Positions 60,481 through 64,000 of a DNA stretch of 64,000 bases are shown here, piece by piece. The stretch is from positions 1 through 64,000 of the forward strand of contig DFVG01000003.1 of the NCBI GenBank assembly GCA_002379985.1, given 5' to 3'. Positions within the stretch are counted from its first letter, which is position 1, and every line of letters begins with the position of its first letter. The DNA is from Flavobacteriaceae bacterium UBA4166. GTDB lineage: Bacteria > Bacteroidota > Bacteroidia > Flavobacteriales > Flavobacteriaceae. The position numbers and the translations under genes were made by a program. The notes below the pieces were generated by a model that saw nothing but the letters and a program-made list of their open reading frames with translations, was not told the origin of the DNA and made no database searches.

Positions 60481-63400
60481 ATGCAAAAGAAAATAGCAGC
60501 GTTTCTCTTTTCTACCCGACTCACTTCCTTTTTGTTCATTGCTTTTGCCGTTGCCATGGCCGTAGGAACTTTTTTAGATGCTTCTTCGGAAACATCACCC
60601 ACACCGTATTCCCGCGAACTTATATATAATGCTTGGTGGTTCGAGCTTATCATGGTGTTGTTTGTGGTGAATTTTATCGGAAATATTTTTCGCTTTCGCC
60701 TTTACAAAAAAGAAAAATGGGCAACACTTACGCTACACCTCTCTTTTATCTTAATTCTCATAGGTGCGGGCGTAACGCGCTATTTGGGCTACGAAGGTGT
60801 CATGCATATCAGAGAAGGCGCCACAGAGAATACTTTTTTGAGCGAACATACCTATCTGAAAACCTTTATTGATGGGAATTATGAAATTAATGGAGTGCTG
60901 CAACGCCGTAATCTTCCGCCCAAAAGATTGAATCTTTCAGATCGCTTGGATAATGATTTTAGTATTGAAACCGACTATAACCAACAACCGCTCACCATTC
61001 GCTATAAAGATTTTATTAAGAATGCCAAGCAAGGATTGATTATTTCTGAAGGAGGCGAACAATACCTAAAAATTGTCGAAGCGGGCGATGGAAATCGGCA
61101 TGACCACTGGCTCAAAGTAGGGGAGGTGGCAAATATTCACAACATCCTCTTTGCGGTGAATTCACCTACCGAAGGAGCCGTCAACATCACCTACGATGAA
61201 GCAACCGATGCGTATACCATCAAAGCACCATTTGAAGGAACGTACATGCGCATGGCCGATCAAGCTCAAGGCACGGTGGCTGCCGATAGCGTGCAACCTT
61301 TGATGTTACGTTCGCTGTATCAGATGGCGGGAATGGCGTTTGTGATTCCTGAACCTATGGCTGAAGGCCGACAAGGAGTAATGAAAGCGGGGCTTAACGA
61401 AAAGACCAATCAAGATGCGCTTGTTGTTGAAGTGGCTTCTGGAGGGGAAACGCAAACTGTGGAACTTTTGGGAGGAAAAGGTACGAGTCCGAATCCACAA
61501 TCGGTGGAAGTAGGCGGACTTACCGTGTACCTCAGTTATGGTTCTGAAGCGTATGAATTACCCTTCAGTATTACGCTGAATGATTTTATTGCCGACAAAT
61601 ATCCGGGAACCGAAACAGGCTATTCTGCTTTCAAGAGTAAGGTGACGGTCAATGATTCTGAAAGTGATTTCTTCGACTATGAGATCTTTATGAATCACGT
61701 GTTAGACCACAAAGGATATCGGTTCTTTCAAGCGTCGTTTGATCCCGACGAGAAAGGTACGGTGCTCTCTGTAAACCATGATTGGTGGGGCACTTGGATT
61801 ACCTATATTGGTTATTTCTTGCTGTATTTGGGCCTAATGGCAATTCTTTTTGATCGAAATACACGCTTCGGTTCCTTGAAAAAAATGCTAAATAAGGTAA
61901 AGAAGAAAAAGACAGCGCTTACTATTCTATTGGTGTTGTTTTTTACGGGTATCGGAACGGCACAAGAGCATACCGGAAACCACTTACAACAACTTAGTAC
62001 CACGCAAATCGACTCTATCATTGAGGCCAACGCGGTGGATAAAGAACACGCAACGCGCTTTGGAGCCTTGGTGTTGCAAGATAATGGTCGCATGAAGCCC
62101 GTCAATACTTTTGCTAGTGAATTGCTTCGGAAGGTTAGCCGGAAAAATAGTTATAATGAATTAGATGCAAACCAGGTGTTCTTGTCGATGAGTGAATTTC
62201 CACGCGTGTGGTTTGAAGCTCCGTTGATTGCCGTGAAATGGCAAAATGATAGTATTCGGAAGGTGTTAGGAGTTGCTGAAGATGTTTCTAGAATTCGTCT
62301 TTTAGATTTGATTGACGAGCAGGGTAGTAACAAATTAGACCCCTACTTGGAAGAAGCGACGACCACCAATACCCCGAATCAATTTCAAAAGGATATTGTG
62401 AAGGTCTACGAAAATGCATATTTGTTGAATCAAGCATTAAGTGGTGGTATTCTGAAGATCTTTCCGAAGCCTGACGACCCCAATAACAAATGGGTGTCTT
62501 ATCCAGAGTTAGGGGAAGCCAATTTTAAAGGTATGGATTCGGTAGCAACACGCGCGATCTTACCAGCCTATTTTTCAGTATTAAAAGAAGCTCGAAAAAC
62601 GGGCGATTATACGCAAGCTGATGAGATCTTGGTAGGCATGAAACGCTTTCAAGAAAAATATGGAAGTGACGTATTACCGTCTGACCGTAAGGTGCAAGCC
62701 GAACTTTTATATAATGAAGTGAACCTTTTCAACCGACTCTATCATTACTTCGCTATGATGGGAGTCTTTATGTTCATTTTTATTATTGCACGGATCTTTA
62801 GAGAAGGAAAGGTACTTCGGTATTTGATTGCGTTCTGTAAATATACCATTTGGGCGTTCTTTATTTTGATGACTGTCGGACTTATTTTCCGTTGGTATAT
62901 CAGTGGCCACGCCCCGTGGAGCGATGCGTATGAATCGATTATTTATGTCGCATGGGCGACGGTGTTCTTTGGTTTGGCCTTCGGAAGAAAAAGTAATTTA
63001 ACCATTGCATCAACGGCTTTCGTTGCTGCGATAATTCTTTGGGTGGCCAATCAAAATTGGTTAGATCCTTCCATTGCGAATCTACAACCGGTACTAGACA
63101 GTTATTGGCTTATGATCCACGTAGCAGTGATCGTAGCAAGCTACGGTCCGTTTACTCTAGGAATGATCTTAGGGGCCACTTCGTTGTTGCTGATGCTTTT
63201 GACCACTAAGAAAAATAAGGTGAAGATGGAACTCAATATAAGAGAATTGACCATTATTACGGAAATGGCGCTTACCGTTGGACTCGTTATGCTGACGATA
63301 GGAAACTTCTTGGGAGGTCAGTGGGCGAACGAAAGTTGGGGGCGCTATTGGGGTTGGGACCCTAAAGAAACGTGGGCACTTATTAGCATCATGGTGTATG

Positions 63401-63657
63401 CTTTTGTGATACACATGCGACTTGTACCCGGGCTGCGAGGGCGGTGGTTTTTCAACGTAATGGCCATCTTTTCATTCGCTTCGATCATGATGACCTATTT
63501 TGGGGTGAATTTCTACCTGACCGGACTTCATTCCTACGCCAGTGGTGATGTTCCGGTAACGCCAAGTTTCGTGTATTACATTCTAACGTTCTTTGTGTTG
63601 CTTAGCGCACTCTCTTATTGGAGATACCGAGTGCATTACCTTCCGAAGAAAAAATAA
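60481..63657 (+). CDS. ccsBA: Fused CcsB-CcsA cytochrome c biogenesis protein
   Basis: This 1058-residue fusion attaches haem to c-type cytochromes at the periplasmic side. The N-terminal ResB/CcsB part (about 1-480) has three or four helices and a large periplasmic domain. The C-terminal CcsA part (about 740-1055) has the tryptophan-rich WWD segment GQWANESWGRYWGWDPKETW and the histidines expected to bind haem (SGHAPWSDAYESIIY, YWLMIHVAVIVASYGP and FVIHMRL). The ATG at 60481 is chosen over a TTG two codons upstream. The size is typical for Bacteroidota fusions. Confidence 0.94.
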   Translation: MQKKIAAFLFSTRLTSFLFIAFAVAMAVGTFLDASSETSPTPYSRELIYNAWWFELIMVLFVVNFIGNIFRFRLYKKEKWATLTLHLSFILILIGAGVTRYLGYEGVMHIREGATENTFLSEHTYLKTFIDGNYEINGVLQRRNLPPKRLNLSDRLDNDFSIETDYNQQPLTIRYKDFIKNAKQGLIISEGGEQYLKIVEAGDGNRHDHWLKVGEVANIHNILFAVNSPTEGAVNITYDEATDAYTIKAPFEGTYMRMADQAQGTVAADSVQPLMLRSLYQMAGMAFVIPEPMAEGRQGVMKAGLNEKTNQDALVVEVASGGETQTVELLGGKGTSPNPQSVEVGGLTVYLSYGSEAYELPFSITLNDFIADKYPGTETGYSAFKSKVTVNDSESDFFDYEIFMNHVLDHKGYRFFQASFDPDEKGTVLSVNHDWWGTWITYIGYFLLYLGLMAILFDRNTRFGSLKKMLNKVKKKKTALTILLVLFFTGIGTAQEHTGNHLQQLSTTQIDSIIEANAVDKEHATRFGALVLQDNGRMKPVNTFASELLRKVSRKNSYNELDANQVFLSMSEFPRVWFEAPLIAVKWQNDSIRKVLGVAEDVSRIRLLDLIDEQGSNKLDPYLEEATTTNTPNQFQKDIVKVYENAYLLNQALSGGILKIFPKPDDPNNKWVSYPELGEANFKGMDSVATRAILPAYFSVLKEARKTGDYTQADEILVGMKRFQEKYGSDVLPSDRKVQAELLYNEVNLFNRLYHYFAMMGVFMFIFIIARIFREGKVLRYLIAFCKYTIWAFFILMTVGLIFRWYISGHAPWSDAYESIIYVAWATVFFGLAFGRKSNLTIASTAFVAAIILWVANQNWLDPSIANLQPVLDSYWLMIHVAVIVASYGPFTLGMILGATSLLLMLLTTKKNKVKMELNIRELTIITEMALTVGLVMLTIGNFLGGQWANESWGRYWGWDPKETWALISIMVYAFVIHMRLVPGLRGRWFFNVMAIFSFASIMMTYFGVNFYLTGLHSYASGDVPVTPSFVYYILTFFVLLSALSYWRYRVHYLPKKK

Positions 63658-63684
63658 AAAAGCTTCCGAAGTAACTTCGGAAGC
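63655..63684 (-). terminator. Terminator built from an inverted pair of TTCCGAAG
   Basis: GCTTCCGAAG (63662-63671) and CTTCGGAAGC (63675-63684) form a 10-bp perfect stem with a TAA loop. A run of A's on the left gives a U-tract on the minus strand, so it terminates the small HTH gene. It may also end ccsBA. Both arms contain the over-represented octamer, one in each direction. Confidence 0.8.
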
Positions 63685-63708
63685 GCTACCAAAAATTAAA
63701 TTACTGAA

Positions 63709-63978
63709 TTAATTGTAGAGATAATCAGGTTGGGCGTCCAACATACGGTGATCCTGTTGGATTTGCTCTCCGATCTCTAATTTTTCATAAAGTTCTTTGG
63801 TGAGGTCTTCTACCTCTACTTCGGTAATTTTGAGTCTTCTGGCAATCTTTGCATTATCAACTCCTTCCGAAATGTATTGAAGCAACTTGATCTCAAGTCC
63901 GTCAAGATCGTAGTGCATAATAAGGTTTTCGAGGTAGACATCTTCTACCAGCTTTTCTGTTTTTTGGCGTACATTCAT
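63709..63978 (-). CDS. Small stand-alone LuxR-type HTH protein
   Basis: This 89-residue protein consists of a short helical N-terminus (MNVRQKTEKLVEDVYLENLI) and a LuxR/GerE-like helix-turn-helix (about 25-75): LEIKLLQYISEGVDNAKIAR and ITEVEVEDLTKELYEKLEIG. No receiver or ligand domain is present. The basic residues expected on the recognition helix are few, so DNA binding is uncertain. It is the last gene in the window. Confidence 0.72.
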   Translation of the reverse strand: MNVRQKTEKLVEDVYLENLIMHYDLDGLEIKLLQYISEGVDNAKIARRLKITEVEVEDLTKELYEKLEIGEQIQQDHRMLDAQPDYLYN

Positions 63979-64000
63979 TACTTCTTGTCGTTTTAAAAAG

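Noticed and set aside
1..64000. CRISPR arrays, insertion sequences, prophage or integrative elements
   Set aside because: No regularly spaced repeats, transposase, integrase or phage structural genes were seen on either strand.

Overview
The window is a gene-dense stretch of a chromosome from a member of the Flavobacteriaceae (Bacteroidota). The evidence is: promoter boxes of the Bacteroidota type (TTG, about 19 bases, TAnnTTTG) in front of many genes; a type IX secretion sorting domain; families typical of the group (DUF4252, DUF4290, DUF2911, DUF6495-like, RmuC, fused CcsBA); and core proteins (S6, S18, L9, PriA, HisS, MurA) that read as flavobacterial. There is no phage, insertion sequence, integrase or CRISPR array.

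Layout. 1-6723: a partial gene, rmuC, and a cobalamin uptake locus: an ABC transporter operon (btuFCD, minus strand) divergent from a TonB-dependent receptor (btuB, plus strand) that carries a cobalamin riboswitch. 6725-13033: an S41 peptidase lipoprotein, an ECF sigma factor with three small envelope genes including two DUF4252 proteins, purB, a helical protein and a sirtuin. 13085-24771: a plus-strand run with trmH, rdgB, a DEAD-box helicase, aldehyde dehydrogenase, nadC, a YihY/BrkB membrane protein and priA, interrupted by rlmH. 24768-31622: a LytTR regulator, the rpsF-rpsR-rplI operon, a MacB-type permease, hisS and a secreted leucine-rich-repeat protein. 31797-36881: a nuclease-like protein and a three-gene signalling operon (tiny proline-rich lipoprotein, TPR histidine kinase, LuxR-type regulator). 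36932-45368: tRNA-Met, an aminotransferase, HU, fmt, recQ and murA. 45418-49748: a photolyase operon and an aquaporin. 49856-56501: a DUF2911 protein, an AraC regulator, and an operon of PIG-L deacetylase, small membrane protein and sodium:solute symporter. 56587-63978: a lipoprotein, Maf, a UbiA prenyltransferase, a KdsC-like phosphatase, a DUF2520 protein, CcsBA and a small HTH protein.

The most unusual signal is not a gene. The octamer TTCCGAAG (complement CTTCGGAA) occurs about 60 times by eye, where about two are expected by chance. It is found on both strands and in different reading frames, and an inverted pair of it forms the terminator between ccsBA and the last gene. This resembles DNA uptake sequences or Chi-like sites in other bacteria. 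Other points: a palindromic TTGCGCAA that serves as the upstream box for both divergent B12 promoters; two real genes of 55 and 38 codons; a probable frameshifted 44-codon gene heading the photolyase operon; and a MurA with Asp in place of the fosfomycin-target Cys.
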